A stretch of 64,000 bases of DNA from Flavobacterium sp. N2038 (GCF_025947185.1 NZ_CP110001.1:124001-188000), one strand, 5' to 3'. Shown: positions 1 to 8,665, numbered from the stretch's first letter. Numbers and translations are program-made. The notes: generated from the letters alone by a model not told the origin.

Positions 1-2
1 AT

Positions 3-107
3 GGTGAAGCGTTGAACAATATTTTGAGAAAAATTGGGTTTATAGATGTTGTGGCTATGCCTCAAACCTTTGGAGTTGCAACCATTTATTCTGCTTCTAA
101 AAAATAG
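3..107 (+). CDS. ubiE: UbiE/MenG C-terminus (partial): demethylmenaquinone methyltransferase
   Basis: The window opens inside this gene; only the last 34 codons are present, ending in MPQTFGVATIYSASKK. UbiE/MenG proteins of Bacteroidota end in a similar segment (a phenylalanine-glycine turn followed by an aliphatic-tyrosine strand and a basic tail), where the enzyme methylates demethylmenaquinone with S-adenosylmethionine in menaquinone synthesis. The identification rests on this short tail and on my recollection that ubiE precedes porT in Flavobacteriaceae. The stop codon is followed after one base by the porT start, so the two genes are probably co-transcribed. Without the catalytic part the call stays tentative. 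Confidence 0.6.
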   Translation, partial: GEALNNILRKIGFIDVVAMPQTFGVATIYSASKK

Positions 108-108
108 T

Positions 109-831
109 ATGAGAAAAACAGTAATCGTAATTTTATTAGTCTTATCGACAAAAGGATATTCGCAATTTGCTAAAAGCATGTTTAGCAAAGATCCCATTAT
201 TAATTTAGAGAACTGGCAAAAACAACGCCTGTACTTTGGTTATTACTTAGGCTTTAATAGTTTTGACTTTAAATTCGATTACAAAAATCCTGTTCAGGAA
301 GATATTCAGGTAAAAAAAACTACCGGCTTTAATGTTGGTGTTGTTGCCGATCTAAGATTGCAGGAATATATCAATTTACGTTTTGAACCGGGTTTATACT
401 ATACAAAACGTGATTTATATTTTCCTGGAGTTGGCAATTTAGAGAAAGATTATTTAAGAGAAGTAAACAGTACATACATCCATTTTCCTTTATTACTGAA
501 ATTTTCAGCTTTACGTACGGGAAATATTCGTCCTTATTTAGTGGGCGGAATGTCTACTACTTTAAACTTATCAAGTAACTCAAAATCTCAGGATGATAAC
601 TGGCAGCAAAAATTCAGAGTTAAACCATGGACAGCTGCTTATGAACTTGGTTTTGGAATAGATATTTTTACCGAATATTTTATTTTCTCGCCTTCTGTAA
701 GAGGTATGTTTGGCATTACCGATGAGTTAATTCGCGACAATGTGACTGCTGAACATCCTGTAAGTCCATACACAGATAATATAGACTCCATGAAATCCAG
801 AGCTATTTTAATAAATTTCACTTTTCATTAA
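109..831 (+). CDS. porT: PorT/SprT-like outer-membrane beta-barrel protein (type IX secretion)
   Basis: This is a 240-residue protein with a signal peptide (MRKTVIVILLVLSTKGYSQ) followed by alternating amphipathic strands typical of small outer-membrane barrels (PorT/porin-like family). PorT, called SprT in gliding Flavobacterium, is needed for assembly of the type IX secretion system; its length matches. I chose the ATG at 109 rather than the in-frame ATG at 46, because the longer form would overlap ubiE and bury the signal peptide. It starts one base after the ubiE stop, the arrangement I expect for flavobacterial porT. Function is inferred from size, topology and position; a generic PorT-family barrel is the alternative. 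Confidence 0.7.
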   Translation: MRKTVIVILLVLSTKGYSQFAKSMFSKDPIINLENWQKQRLYFGYYLGFNSFDFKFDYKNPVQEDIQVKKTTGFNVGVVADLRLQEYINLRFEPGLYYTKRDLYFPGVGNLEKDYLREVNSTYIHFPLLLKFSALRTGNIRPYLVGGMSTTLNLSSNSKSQDDNWQQKFRVKPWTAAYELGFGIDIFTEYFIFSPSVRGMFGITDELIRDNVTAEHPVSPYTDNIDSMKSRAILINFTFH

Positions 832-840
832 AACAATTGC

Positions 841-1569
841 TTAACTATTTCGTTTAAACTCACTAAGAATAATTGCTGTTGCGGTGGCTACATTTAAACT
901 TTCGGTTTTTTGAAGTTCCCCAAATCTTGGAATTGTAAGTCGGCTGGTTACCATTTTTTCAATTTCTGCAGAAATACCATTTGCTTCATTACCCATAATA
1001 ATGATACCATCTTGTGGCAAATCTGTCTGATAAATGTTATCTCCGTCCATAAAAGTTCCAAAGACAGGTAGTTTCGCTTGACTGATAAAGGTTTTCAGAT
1101 CAACATAATTTACATTTACTCTGGCAATAGACCCCATTGTAGCCTGAACCACTTTTGGGTTATAAATATCTACTGTTTCTTTAGAGCAAATAATTTGTTT
1201 AATTCCAAACCAGTCACAAAGACGCAAAATTGTTCCTAAATTTCCGGGATCACGTATATCATCTAAGGCAACAATTAAGCCGGAATCGATTATTTTGTTT
1301 TCGGCAGGAATTTTGAAGACTGCCAAGCAGGAATTTGGAGTCGACAAAGCACTTATTTTTTTAAGTTCCTGGTCATTAATAAGTGTTCGTTTTGAAGACT
1401 GAACAGTTTCAAAATCATTTTGTGTGGTGTATAAATGCTCTAATTCAAAATTGGATTGCAACAATTCTTGAATTACTTTTACTCCTTCAGCAAAGAATAA
1501 TTGATTTGCAAAACGTTGCTTTTTTTGATGTAAACCTGAGATAAGTTTTATTTGGTTTTTACTAACCAT
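841..1569 (-). CDS. TrmH/SpoU-family RNA 2'-O-methyltransferase
   Basis: A 242-residue protein with the SPOUT methyltransferase layout: a substrate-binding N-terminal domain (about 1-95) and a knotted catalytic domain. Motif 1 (DDIRDPGNLGTILR, 103-116), motif 2 (IIMGNEANGIS, 190-200) and motif 3 (LTIPRFGELQKTESLNVATA, 211-230) are all intact, including the asparagine and arginine of motif 1 and the S-adenosylmethionine-binding loops. Enzymes of this type methylate ribose 2'-hydroxyls in 23S rRNA or tRNA; which nucleotide cannot be told from sequence alone. It converges with porT (9 bases between the stops) and is divergent from tamL, whose promoter lies just upstream of its start. Confidence 0.9.
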   Translation of the reverse strand: MVSKNQIKLISGLHQKKQRFANQLFFAEGVKVIQELLQSNFELEHLYTTQNDFETVQSSKRTLINDQELKKISALSTPNSCLAVFKIPAENKIIDSGLIVALDDIRDPGNLGTILRLCDWFGIKQIICSKETVDIYNPKVVQATMGSIARVNVNYVDLKTFISQAKLPVFGTFMDGDNIYQTDLPQDGIIIMGNEANGISAEIEKMVTSRLTIPRFGELQKTESLNVATATAIILSEFKRNS

Positions 1570-1578
1570 AAAATAATG

Positions 1579-1586
1579 TACTTTTG
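1579..1586 (+). promoter_or_regulatory. Promoter -7 box (TACTTTTG) for tamL
   Basis: TACTTTTG matches the Bacteroidota -7 consensus TAnnTTTG perfectly and sits 20 bases before the tamL start. A TTTG at 1551-1554 could be the -33 element, at a slightly long spacing of 24 bases. The box lies in the short gap between the divergent trmH and tamL starts. Confidence 0.5.
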
Positions 1587-1606
1587 AATTAAATATTTAA
1601 AATCAC

Positions 1607-4180
1607 TTGAAAAAGAATTCCACAAAAATAATAGCATTTATCCTAATAGCAATATTTATTTCTGCTTGTAATGCCATAAAAAGAGTTCCCGATGGAAAAA
1701 ATCTTCTTGTAAAAAATAATATTCTGGTTAATGGAAAGTCGTCAAACGACGAAACTGCAGCTAACCAAATGTACCAAAAACCAAATGGAAAGTTATTAGG
1801 CTTCAAATTACGTTTAAATTTATACAATTTAGCCAATTTACATCCTGATTCTACCTACAAAGCAAGATTTGACAATCATCCGGGCAGATATGAACAATGG
1901 TCAAAAGTATTATCTGCAAAACAAGTAGATCGTCTTGGACAATCTTTTTTATATAAAGGTATTCACGAATTCTTAAAAAACACCGGAGAACCACCAGTAG
2001 TTATTGACACTGCAAAAACCAAGAAAACCTTACTGCGTTTAAAATACTATTATTTAAATAATGGCTACTTTAAGGTAAAAACAGATTACGATATTGATAG
2101 TATTGGACTTAAAAAAGCCAAAATAAACTATAACATTACCACAGGTCCGGCTTACAAACTAGATTCTATCAGAACTACGATTTTAACTCCGGCTCTGGAT
2201 TCATTATACAAAGTAAGCAGAGAACCTTCTGTTTTAAAATCTGGAAATCAATATAAAACCACTGATTTTGAAGAAGAAAAAAACCGAATTACAACTTATT
2301 TCAGAAATAGTGGTGCTTATTATTTTCAACCTACATATGTAACTTTTGATATTGATACTATTGGTAAAAAAGACAAAGCCGATGTAAACCTTATCATTAG
2401 CAATAATAGTATACAGGAGAAAGATTCAAGCCGTACCGAACCTTTTAAATTGTATAAAATTAGTGATGTAAACATTTATACCGATTATTCTGCAGCCAAT
2501 GCCAAGACAAAAATTACAGATAGTACGACCTACAACAACTTTAATTTATACAGTTACAAAAAATTAAAGTACAAACCACGTGCTATTACTGACGCTATTT
2601 TTATTACAAAAGGAAGTACATTTTCAGACACAAGAACAACCCTTACTTCCCGATATTTAAATAATTTAAAAATATTCAATTACCCTTCTATTCAATATGA
2701 AGTTGACAAAAGAGACTCAACAGCACAATCGTTAATTGCAAAGGTTTATTTAACACCAAGAAAAAAATACAGTTTTGGCGCAACCTTAGATCTTACACAC
2801 TCTAATATTCAGGATTTTGGTATTGGAGCCAGTCTTTCTGAAACGATTCGAAATGTTTTTAATCGTGCCGAAACTTTAGAAATTTCGACCCGTATGAATA
2901 TTGGTTCTTCGCAGGACATGGCAAATCCGAATAATAATTTCTTTAATGTCTCTGAATACGGAGTAGATTTAAAACTGAATTTCCCAAGGATTCTTTTGCC
3001 TTTTGGAACAGAAAAGATTATTCCGAAAAGAATGATCCCGTCAACATCCATTTCAAGCGGTTTTTCTAAACAAAGAAATATTGGTTTAGATAAAGAAAAC
3101 TTTACGGGAGGAATTGCATACAACTGGTCTCCAAAACGTCATAATACAGCAAAATTAGAATTACTTAATGCACAATATGTACGTAATTTAAATCCTGATA
3201 ATTATTTCAACGTTTACACTTCTTCTTATGACGAATTGAATGGCATTGGTAGAGACTATAACGAAAATCCTCTCAACTGGGGAGATACACCTGAAGAACA
3301 AATCCATAAAAACCTAACTATTCCTGATGGAACAACAGGTTTTACAAATGATGTTTTTAACAATAAAACAACTTTAAGACCTGGAGATCCTCTGTACAAA
3401 GATGTAGAAAGCATTGAAGAAAGAAGAGTACGTTTGACCGAAAATGACTTTATATTAGCGACAAGTTATACTTTTACCAAGACTACTAAAAAAGATCTTG
3501 CAGATAACAATTTCTATCAGTTCAAAACCAAAATAGAATCAGCAGGAACTTTATTATCAGCCGTTTCAAATATTGCTAAACTGCAAAAAAACGACAAAGG
3601 CAACTACGAAATATTCAATCTGGAATATTCAGAATATATTAAAACAGAGTTTGATTATATCAAACACTGGGATTTTGGAAAAGAAAAAGTATTGGCAGTT
3701 CGAAGCTTTTTTGGAATCGCGATTCCATTTGGAAACTCAGATTATATCCCATTTTCGCGAAGTTATTATTCGGGAGGTTCAAATGACAACCGTGCATGGC
3801 AACCTTACTCTTTGGGTCCGGGAAGTACCGATGCAATGGATGATTTTAATGAGGCCAATATGAAGATTGCACTTAGTGCCGAATTTCGATTTAAAATTCT
3901 GGGAGATGTTAAAGGAGCCCTCTTTGCAGATGCCGGAAATATCTGGAATGTGCTCGATAATGTCATCGATGAGAAGGCAAGATTTAACAACGTAAACGAT
4001 TTAGCTGAAATTGCTTTAGGTTCAGGATTTGGTTTACGCTACGATTTAAGCTTCTTTGTTGTTCGATTAGATTTAGGCTTCAAGACCTATAATCCGGCGC
4101 ATGAGAAGGGAGATCGCTGGTTCAAGGAATACAATTTTGGTCACTCGGTTTTAAATTTTGGAATAAATTATCCTTTCTAA
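1607..4180 (+). CDS. tamL: TamL-type BamA/TamA-superfamily outer-membrane lipoprotein
   Basis: An 857-residue protein that begins with a lipoprotein signal peptide (lipobox ISAC, Cys21). POTRA-like segments fill about residues 60-370, and the C-terminal half is a bacterial surface antigen (Omp85) barrel with repeated aromatic-ended strands and the final strand LNFGINYPF. In Bacteroidota the TamA counterpart is a lipoprotein named TamL, thought to work with TamB in moving lipids or proteins to the outer membrane; the lipobox separates it from BamA, which has an ordinary signal peptide. Translation starts at TTG; no ATG gives a signal peptide. A TAnnTTTG box precedes it. It is divergent from the RNA methyltransferase gene and is followed by fbaA. 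Confidence 0.85.
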   Translation: MKKNSTKIIAFILIAIFISACNAIKRVPDGKNLLVKNNILVNGKSSNDETAANQMYQKPNGKLLGFKLRLNLYNLANLHPDSTYKARFDNHPGRYEQWSKVLSAKQVDRLGQSFLYKGIHEFLKNTGEPPVVIDTAKTKKTLLRLKYYYLNNGYFKVKTDYDIDSIGLKKAKINYNITTGPAYKLDSIRTTILTPALDSLYKVSREPSVLKSGNQYKTTDFEEEKNRITTYFRNSGAYYFQPTYVTFDIDTIGKKDKADVNLIISNNSIQEKDSSRTEPFKLYKISDVNIYTDYSAANAKTKITDSTTYNNFNLYSYKKLKYKPRAITDAIFITKGSTFSDTRTTLTSRYLNNLKIFNYPSIQYEVDKRDSTAQSLIAKVYLTPRKKYSFGATLDLTHSNIQDFGIGASLSETIRNVFNRAETLEISTRMNIGSSQDMANPNNNFFNVSEYGVDLKLNFPRILLPFGTEKIIPKRMIPSTSISSGFSKQRNIGLDKENFTGGIAYNWSPKRHNTAKLELLNAQYVRNLNPDNYFNVYTSSYDELNGIGRDYNENPLNWGDTPEEQIHKNLTIPDGTTGFTNDVFNNKTTLRPGDPLYKDVESIEERRVRLTENDFILATSYTFTKTTKKDLADNNFYQFKTKIESAGTLLSAVSNIAKLQKNDKGNYEIFNLEYSEYIKTEFDYIKHWDFGKEKVLAVRSFFGIAIPFGNSDYIPFSRSYYSGGSNDNRAWQPYSLGPGSTDAMDDFNEANMKIALSAEFRFKILGDVKGALFADAGNIWNVLDNVIDEKARFNNVNDLAEIALGSGFGLRYDLSFFVVRLDLGFKTYNPAHEKGDRWFKEYNFGHSVLNFGINYPF

Positions 4181-4194
4181 TGCTAATTAATTCT

Positions 4195-4202
4195 TATTTT
4201 TG
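4195..4202 (+). promoter_or_regulatory. Promoter -7 box (TATTTTTG) for fbaA
   Basis: A perfect TAnnTTTG lies 38 bases before the fbaA ATG and just after the tamL stop, giving a leader of about 30 nucleotides. No clear TTTG -33 element is seen at the usual distance. Confidence 0.45.
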
Positions 4203-4240
4203 CAACCTAAAAACTAAAAACAACTATAAAAAAAATTACA

Positions 4241-5308
4241 ATGGCACACAATATTAAACCAGGAGTAGCTACAGGAGATCAGGTTCAGGAGATTTTTAAT
4301 TATGCGAAAGAAAAAGGATTTGCTTTACCTGCAGTAAACGTTACTGGATCTAGTACAATCAATGGAGTTCTTGAAACTGCTGCTAAACTAAATGCACCAG
4401 TTATCATTCAGTTCTCAAACGGAGGAGCTCAATTTAATGCCGGAAAAGGATTATCTAACGCAGGTGAAAAATCAGCAATCGCTGGAGGAATCGCCGGAGC
4501 AAAACATATTCACACTTTAGCAGAAGCTTATGGTGCAACTGTAATTTTACACACTGACCACTGTGCAAAAAAACTTTTACCTTGGATTGATGGTTTATTA
4601 GATGCTTCTGAAAAACATTTTGCAGAAACAGGAAAACCATTATTCAGTTCTCATATGATCGATTTGTCTGAAGAGCCAATCGAAGAAAATATTGAAATCT
4701 GTAAAGAATACCTGGCTAGAATGAGCAAAATGGGTATGACATTAGAAATTGAACTTGGTATTACAGGTGGTGAAGAAGATGGTGTTGACAACTCTGATGT
4801 TGACAGCTCAAAATTATATACTCAACCAGAAGAAGTAGCTTATGCTTACGAAGAATTATCTAAAGTAAGCCCTAAATTTACAATTGCTGCTGCTTTTGGA
4901 AACGTTCACGGTGTTTACAAACCAGGAAACGTAAAATTAACTCCAAAAATCTTAAAAAATTCTCAGGATTTCGTACAAAACAAATTCAACACTGGACACA
5001 ACCCGGTAGATTTCGTTTTCCACGGAGGTTCAGGTTCTACACTTGAAGAAATTAGAGAAGCTATTGGATACGGAGTTATCAAAATGAACATTGATACAGA
5101 TTTACAATTTGCATATACTGAAGGAATTCGTGACTATATGGTAAACAACATTGAGTATTTAAAAACTCAAATTGGTAACCCAGAAGGTGCTGATGTTCCT
5201 AACAAAAAATATTATGACCCAAGAAAATGGGTTCGTGAGAGCGAAGTAACATTCAATGCAAGACTTGAACAAGCTTTTGCAGATTTAAATAATGTGAATA
5301 CACTATAA
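4241..5308 (+). CDS. fbaA: Class II fructose-bisphosphate aldolase
   Basis: A 355-residue protein matching class IIA aldolases in length and order of motifs. It cleaves fructose 1,6-bisphosphate to dihydroxyacetone phosphate and glyceraldehyde 3-phosphate in glycolysis and gluconeogenesis, in the cytosol. The zinc site is visible: HTDHCAKKLLPW carries Asp106 and His107, VHGVYKPG supplies the second histidine near 228, and HGGSGS near 263 carries the third histidine and the phosphate-binding glycines. NIDTDLQFAYTEG near 283 is the usual substrate loop. It has its own -7 box, and a hairpin-forming repeat separates it from accD. Confidence 0.97.
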   Translation: MAHNIKPGVATGDQVQEIFNYAKEKGFALPAVNVTGSSTINGVLETAAKLNAPVIIQFSNGGAQFNAGKGLSNAGEKSAIAGGIAGAKHIHTLAEAYGATVILHTDHCAKKLLPWIDGLLDASEKHFAETGKPLFSSHMIDLSEEPIEENIEICKEYLARMSKMGMTLEIELGITGGEEDGVDNSDVDSSKLYTQPEEVAYAYEELSKVSPKFTIAAAFGNVHGVYKPGNVKLTPKILKNSQDFVQNKFNTGHNPVDFVFHGGSGSTLEEIREAIGYGVIKMNIDTDLQFAYTEGIRDYMVNNIEYLKTQIGNPEGADVPNKKYYDPRKWVRESEVTFNARLEQAFADLNNVNTL

Positions 5309-5319
5309 TAAAAAGTTTC

Positions 5320-5368
5320 AGGTTTAAAGTTTCAAGTTTCAGGTTTCGCAACTTGAAACCTGAAACCT
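5320..5368. repeat. Imperfect inverted repeat built of TTTCAGG/TTTCAAG heptamers
   Basis: Two 19-base arms (5320-5338 and 5350-5368) are reverse complements with two mismatches, and the loop carries another copy of the heptamer-like unit. It lies between fbaA and accD. No T-run follows directly, so it is more likely a dispersed repeat than an intrinsic terminator, although it would fold in RNA. Similar TTTCAGG-type units recur between genes in Flavobacterium genomes, as far as I recall. Confidence 0.55.
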
Positions 5369-5389
5369 AAAACAAAAAAAACATTCAAT

Positions 5390-6244
5390 ATGGCTTGGTT
5401 TAAAAGACAAGAAAAAGGGATTACGACCGCGACAGAAGATAAGATGGACGTTCCGAAAGGATTGTGGTACAAATCTCCTACTGGAAAAATTATTGATGCA
5501 GACGAATTAGCGAGAAACTTATTCGTAAGCCCTGAAGATGATTTTCACGTTCGAATTGGAAGCGCAACCTATTTTGAAATTTTATTCGACAACAACGAAT
5601 TTGTTGAGTTAGATAAAAACATGACATCAAAAGATCCTCTGCACTTTGTGGATACAAAAAAATATGCGGAAAGATTGAAAGATGTAATGGAAAAAACTCA
5701 TCTTAAAGACGCTGTACGTACGGGAGTAGGAAAATCTAAAGGAAAAGAGCTTGTAATTTGCTGTATGGATTTTGCCTTTATCGGTGGATCTATGGGAGCA
5801 GTTGTAGGGGAAAAAATCGCAAGAGGAATTGATCATGCGATCAAAAACAAACTTCCTTTTGTAATGATTTCTAAATCTGGTGGAGCTCGTATGATGGAAG
5901 CTGCTTATTCTTTAATGCAATTAGCAAAAACTTCTGTAAAACTAGCTCAGCTAGCCGAAGCTAAATTACCTTATATCTCTCTTTGTACAGATCCAACAAC
6001 GGGTGGAACAACTGCATCTTACGCAATGTTAGGAGACATCAACATCTCTGAGCCGGGCGCTTTGATTGGTTTTGCTGGTCCTCGTGTTGTTCGTGACACT
6101 ACAGGAAAAGACTTACCAGAAGGTTTCCAAACTGCTGAGTTCTTATTAGAGCACGGTTTCTTAGACTTTATCACGCCTAGAAAAGAATTGAAAGATAAGA
6201 TCAACTTATATATCGATTTGATTCAGAATAATGATATTAGATAG
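5390..6244 (+). CDS. accD: Acetyl-CoA carboxylase carboxyltransferase subunit beta
   Basis: A 284-residue protein of the crotonase-like carboxyltransferase fold. It pairs with AccA to transfer the carboxyl group from biotin-BCCP to acetyl-CoA, the first step of fatty acid synthesis. Recognisable stretches are the [13 protein letters not shown] and [11 protein letters not shown] turns and the strongly conserved [17 protein letters not shown] and IGFAGPRVV region, which form the acyl-CoA and biotin sites. The N-terminal zinc-ribbon region is present in outline ([29 protein letters not shown]) but all four zinc-binding cysteines of the E. coli type are replaced; the first cysteines in the protein are the CC of ICCMD near residue 121. 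It is followed by a strong terminator. Confidence 0.95.
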   Translation: MAWFKRQEKGITTATEDKMDVPKGLWYKSPTGKIIDADELARNLFVSPEDDFHVRIGSATYFEILFDNNEFVELDKNMTSKDPLHFVDTKKYAERLKDVMEKTHLKDAVRTGVGKSKGKELVICCMDFAFIGGSMGAVVGEKIARGIDHAIKNKLPFVMISKSGGARMMEAAYSLMQLAKTSVKLAQLAEAKLPYISLCTDPTTGGTTASYAMLGDINISEPGALIGFAGPRVVRDTTGKDLPEGFQTAEFLLEHGFLDFITPRKELKDKINLYIDLIQNNDIR

Positions 6245-6267
6245 TTTCAAAACTATACAAAATAGAA

Positions 6268-6294
6268 AATCCCAAGAAATTGCTTCTTGGGATT
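6268..6294 (+). terminator. Intrinsic terminator after accD
   Basis: An 11-bp perfect stem (AATCCCAAGAA with TTCTTGGGATT) with a 5-base loop runs straight into a T-run, 24 bases after the accD stop. Confidence 0.85.
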
Positions 6295-6338
6295 TTTTGT
6301 TTTAAACCATATAAGTTTTATAAGAACATTTAAGGTTT

Positions 6339-6365
6339 CCTGCAAGGTTTTGAAAACCTTGTAGG
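6339..6365. repeat. Palindromic repeat CCTGCAAGGTTTT / GAAAACCTTGTAGG
   Basis: A 27-base near-perfect palindrome (one G.T wobble in the RNA) stands in the 304-base gap between accD and the HTH gene, apart from both the terminator and the promoter boxes. I recall CAAGGTTTT-AAAACCTTG palindromes as dispersed repeats in Flavobacterium genomes; within this window I see only this copy. No T-run follows, so it is not a second terminator. Confidence 0.5.
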
Positions 6366-6440
6366 TAGACAAAAACTACACCGTTTCACTTAAAAAAAAT
6401 ACAATACGATTTAAGCAACACATACTTGTCTGAAAAATTG

Positions 6441-6544
6441 TATTTTTGTTTTTGCATAAATGATAATCGCTTTATTGTATCATACCAATACAAACCTGTT
6501 TTTTACAGAAATCTATTTTTTCTAAAGTAATATAAATATCTTTG
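6441..6544 (+). promoter_or_regulatory. Two candidate -7 boxes upstream of the HTH gene
   Basis: TATTTTTG at 6441-6448 and TATCTTTG at 6537-6544 both match TAnnTTTG. The first would give a leader of about 95 nucleotides. The second ends only four bases before the ATG at 6549, so a transcript from it would start at or just inside the start codon. Neither has a well-placed TTTG -33 element. Confidence 0.4.
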
Positions 6545-6548
6545 AATT

Positions 6549-6947
6549 ATGAGCACAGCAGCAAAACCAAGACACATAGGACGACAAATAAGCCGTATTC
6601 GCGAACTTAAAGATATGAAGCAAGAAGCTCTCGCTCAAGCTTTAGGAACATCTCAGCAAACCATATCTGCAATAGAAAATAGCGAAACCATAGACGATGC
6701 TAAACTTGCAGAAGTAGCAAAAGCGCTTGGAGTAAGTGTTGAAGCAATTAAAAACTTTACTGAAGAAAATATGATAAATTATTTTAATAATTTTTATGAC
6801 AACAGCTGTAATGGAGCAAATGGAATGTTTCATGCGAATTATTGCACATTCAATCCATTAGACAAAGTGCTTGAACTTTATGAACGTATGCTTCAGGCAG
6901 AAAAAGAAAAAGTTGAGTACTTAGAAAAATTATTAAAAGAGAAATAA
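6549..6947 (+). CDS. Small XRE-family helix-turn-helix regulator
   Basis: A 132-residue cytosolic protein. Residues 10-65 form a Cro/CI-type HTH: IGRQISRIRELKDMKQEALA is helix 1 to 2, LGTSQQTISAIENSE is the recognition helix, and LAEVAKALGVSVEAIKNF completes the five-helix bundle. The rest (about 66-105) is an asparagine-, tyrosine- and phenylalanine-rich linker, and the end (LYERMLQAEKEKVEYLEKLLKEK region, 109-132) is a charged coiled coil likely used for dimerisation. The HTH needs the residues encoded from the first ATG, so the start is secure although a -7 box ends four bases before it. It stands alone between two terminators, which suggests autoregulation rather than an operon target. 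Targets are unknown. Confidence 0.8.
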   Translation: MSTAAKPRHIGRQISRIRELKDMKQEALAQALGTSQQTISAIENSETIDDAKLAEVAKALGVSVEAIKNFTEENMINYFNNFYDNSCNGANGMFHANYCTFNPLDKVLELYERMLQAEKEKVEYLEKLLKEK

Positions 6948-6975
6948 TCTTTCTAAAACATACGCATTCAATATA

Positions 6976-7003
6976 AAATCTCAAGGAATTTCTCTTGAGA
7001 TTT
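6976..7003 (+). terminator. Intrinsic terminator after the HTH gene
   Basis: AAATCTCAAG pairs with CTTGAGATTT (plus one G.T pair) around a short loop, followed by seven T residues. Confidence 0.85.
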
Positions 7004-7034
7004 TTTTATATCCTTATTTTAAATCTGATTTTTT

Positions 7035-7649
7035 ATGGCAAGAATTTTTATTGGTTTTATGATTTGTTTTCTCTTTTTGAATTGTAGTAAAAAAGAAAAT
7101 AATACAAGCATCAAAAACAAGCCTTATATTATCTCTCAAAATAATAAAAAAATAATTAATGGCAAAGATAGTATTCCCCTTCCCCCTCCTATTCCTGGCT
7201 GGCTATATTATGGAACAAATTCGTTTATAATAGATACTGATTCGAAAATATACTATTTTCAAAGAGACGAAATTAATCATATTTGCGGAAATTGGAAAAA
7301 AAGTGATACAATTCCAAACTTTATTGGTTTACAACCAAAAGATTTGATCGAAATACCCACTAACAATATATCCGATTTTATAAAAGCAAATTATAAACAA
7401 AAATTCAAAAACATCACTTACATATGTTCTAAAACTGATACTTTACAATCAGAATCTTTTTTTGTTTTAGAAAAGGCATTAAAGTCACAAGAAAAATACG
7501 GAGATTATTACAATATAAGGAGAACAACACAAGAAGAAGATACTGTCTTGAAATACAAGAAAAACAATGAATTTTATAACTCAGAAGATATTAATTGGGA
7601 TAAAAATAGAATTACATTTCCTTTCATAAAACCCAAATTAAATCATTAA
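7035..7649 (+). CDS. Uncharacterised lipoprotein, 204 aa
   Basis: The N-terminus MARIFIGFMICFLFLNC is a lipoprotein signal peptide with the acceptor Cys17, followed by SKKENN, so the protein is probably anchored in the inner or outer membrane facing the periplasm. The mature part has a short proline run (DSIPLPPPIPGW, about 48-59) and many aromatic and lysine residues; no known domain or catalytic motif is recognisable. Two cysteines after the acceptor (HICGNW and YICSKTD) could form a disulfide. No partner gene is evident; it lies between a terminator and a repeat cluster. I do not recognise the family. Confidence 0.65.
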   Translation: MARIFIGFMICFLFLNCSKKENNTSIKNKPYIISQNNKKIINGKDSIPLPPPIPGWLYYGTNSFIIDTDSKIYYFQRDEINHICGNWKKSDTIPNFIGLQPKDLIEIPTNNISDFIKANYKQKFKNITYICSKTDTLQSESFFVLEKALKSQEKYGDYYNIRRTTQEEDTVLKYKKNNEFYNSEDINWDKNRITFPFIKPKLNH

Positions 7650-7659
7650 AATATAGATC

Positions 7660-7743
7660 GTTCCTACGGAACTTCTGAATGCGGGATTTCATTTTTCAAC
7701 GGAATAAATTCCGTTGCTATCAAATATTTCATTCCTACGGAAT
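7660..7743. repeat. Cluster of three TTCC...GGAA palindromes
   Basis: Three short palindromes lie in a row: GTTCCTACGGAAC (7660-7672), CAACGGAATAAATTCCGTTG (7697-7716) and ATTCCTACGGAAT (7731-7743). The shared TTCCTACGGAA core and the regular spacing point to a composite dispersed repeat rather than a terminator; no long T-run follows any unit. It fills the gap between two convergent genes. Confidence 0.6.
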
Positions 7744-7777
7744 TTTCAATACTGCTCCGTCGAGTAAAATCCGCAAA

Positions 7778-8665
7778 TTACCCCGCTTTTTTCAAATCTT
7801 TTTTCAATTCTTTTTCAGCAATTTTAAAAGCCAGTTTCTCGCGCCAGACAGCATAACGTTCTCTAAAGACTACTTTAATTGCACTATCTACTGCGCCATG
7901 TCTAAATAAACTCCAAACGCTCGCCATTTTGCGGCCAATAGAACTATCCCAAGCGCGAAGTGTTAGAGAGAAAGAACCATCTATATAACGCATCCAGTGC
8001 CACATACCTGTTGGCATGAATAATGTATCTCCGTGTTCCAGAAAAACTTCATAACCTTCGACACCTTTTAGAGCGGGAAATTTTTCAAAATCGGGATTCG
8101 CAACATCATAATCTTCTAAAGCGTAGGTAGTATTAGGAAGACAATAGAGTCGTTTTTTCCATTTGTTATCAAACAATATAATATGTTTTCTACCACCAAA
8201 ATGAGTATGAAAAAGATGAGGTAAATCGATATCATAATGCAGAAAAGTAATTGCTTTTGAACCTCCAAAAAACATGGCTGGCATACTTTCTATAAAACCT
8301 CCCATTAGTTCCTTAGGAACTTTTACGTCATCAATTAACTCGGGCCTGTGTTTGAAAAGATTGAAGAAAAAAATACGCAGTTGTGTTGGCTCTCTTTTTA
8401 TTAAATCAAGATATTCGCCAAACTTCATACTGGCAATAGAAGCATTAATTACTTTTGTTGGATCTGCTTTTGAGTTATCGACCAATTTAACTTCAATATC
8501 TCCCGCAATGTGCTTAAAATAATCTGTAGACCACTTTTCTCTTGCAGGCCAATCTTTTGTAAGCCCCTTAATAATTAAGGGCTTCCTCTTATCTAAATAG
8601 TTTTTTTTAAAATCTTCTCTAGAAATAGACTCAACAGTATCAACAGGTTTTAGAATAAAGCTCAT
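7778..8665 (-). CDS. Cupin-like (JmjC-type) Fe(II)/2-oxoglutarate oxygenase
   Basis: A 295-residue cytosolic protein of the Cupin_8/JmjC-like family. The iron triad is visible: His143 and Asp145 in FLHYDIDLPH and His223 in PTGMWHWMRYIDGS. Lys160 or Lys163 region (GGRKHIILF) fits the 2-oxoglutarate-binding strand, and the VFLEHGDTLFMPTGMWH stretch is the typical second half of the double-stranded beta helix. Relatives hydroxylate proteins (for example ribosomal proteins or other factors) or small molecules; the substrate here cannot be inferred. The last 60 residues are helical and basic and may hold a dimerisation region. It is transcribed alone, from a promoter just upstream. Confidence 0.85.
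   Translation of the reverse strand: MSFILKPVDTVESISREDFKKNYLDKRKPLIIKGLTKDWPAREKWSTDYFKHIAGDIEVKLVDNSKADPTKVINASIASMKFGEYLDLIKREPTQLRIFFFNLFKHRPELIDDVKVPKELMGGFIESMPAMFFGGSKAITFLHYDIDLPHLFHTHFGGRKHIILFDNKWKKRLYCLPNTTYALEDYDVANPDFEKFPALKGVEGYEVFLEHGDTLFMPTGMWHWMRYIDGSFSLTLRAWDSSIGRKMASVWSLFRHGAVDSAIKVVFRERYAVWREKLAFKIAEKELKKDLKKAG

Noticed and set aside
2809..3123. Minus-strand frame of 104 codons inside tamL
   Set aside because: Fully inside a well-supported gene in the opposite direction, no signal or motif.
5320..5368. Inverted repeat as the fbaA terminator
   Set aside because: No T-run follows the second arm; sequence composed of repeated heptamer-like units.
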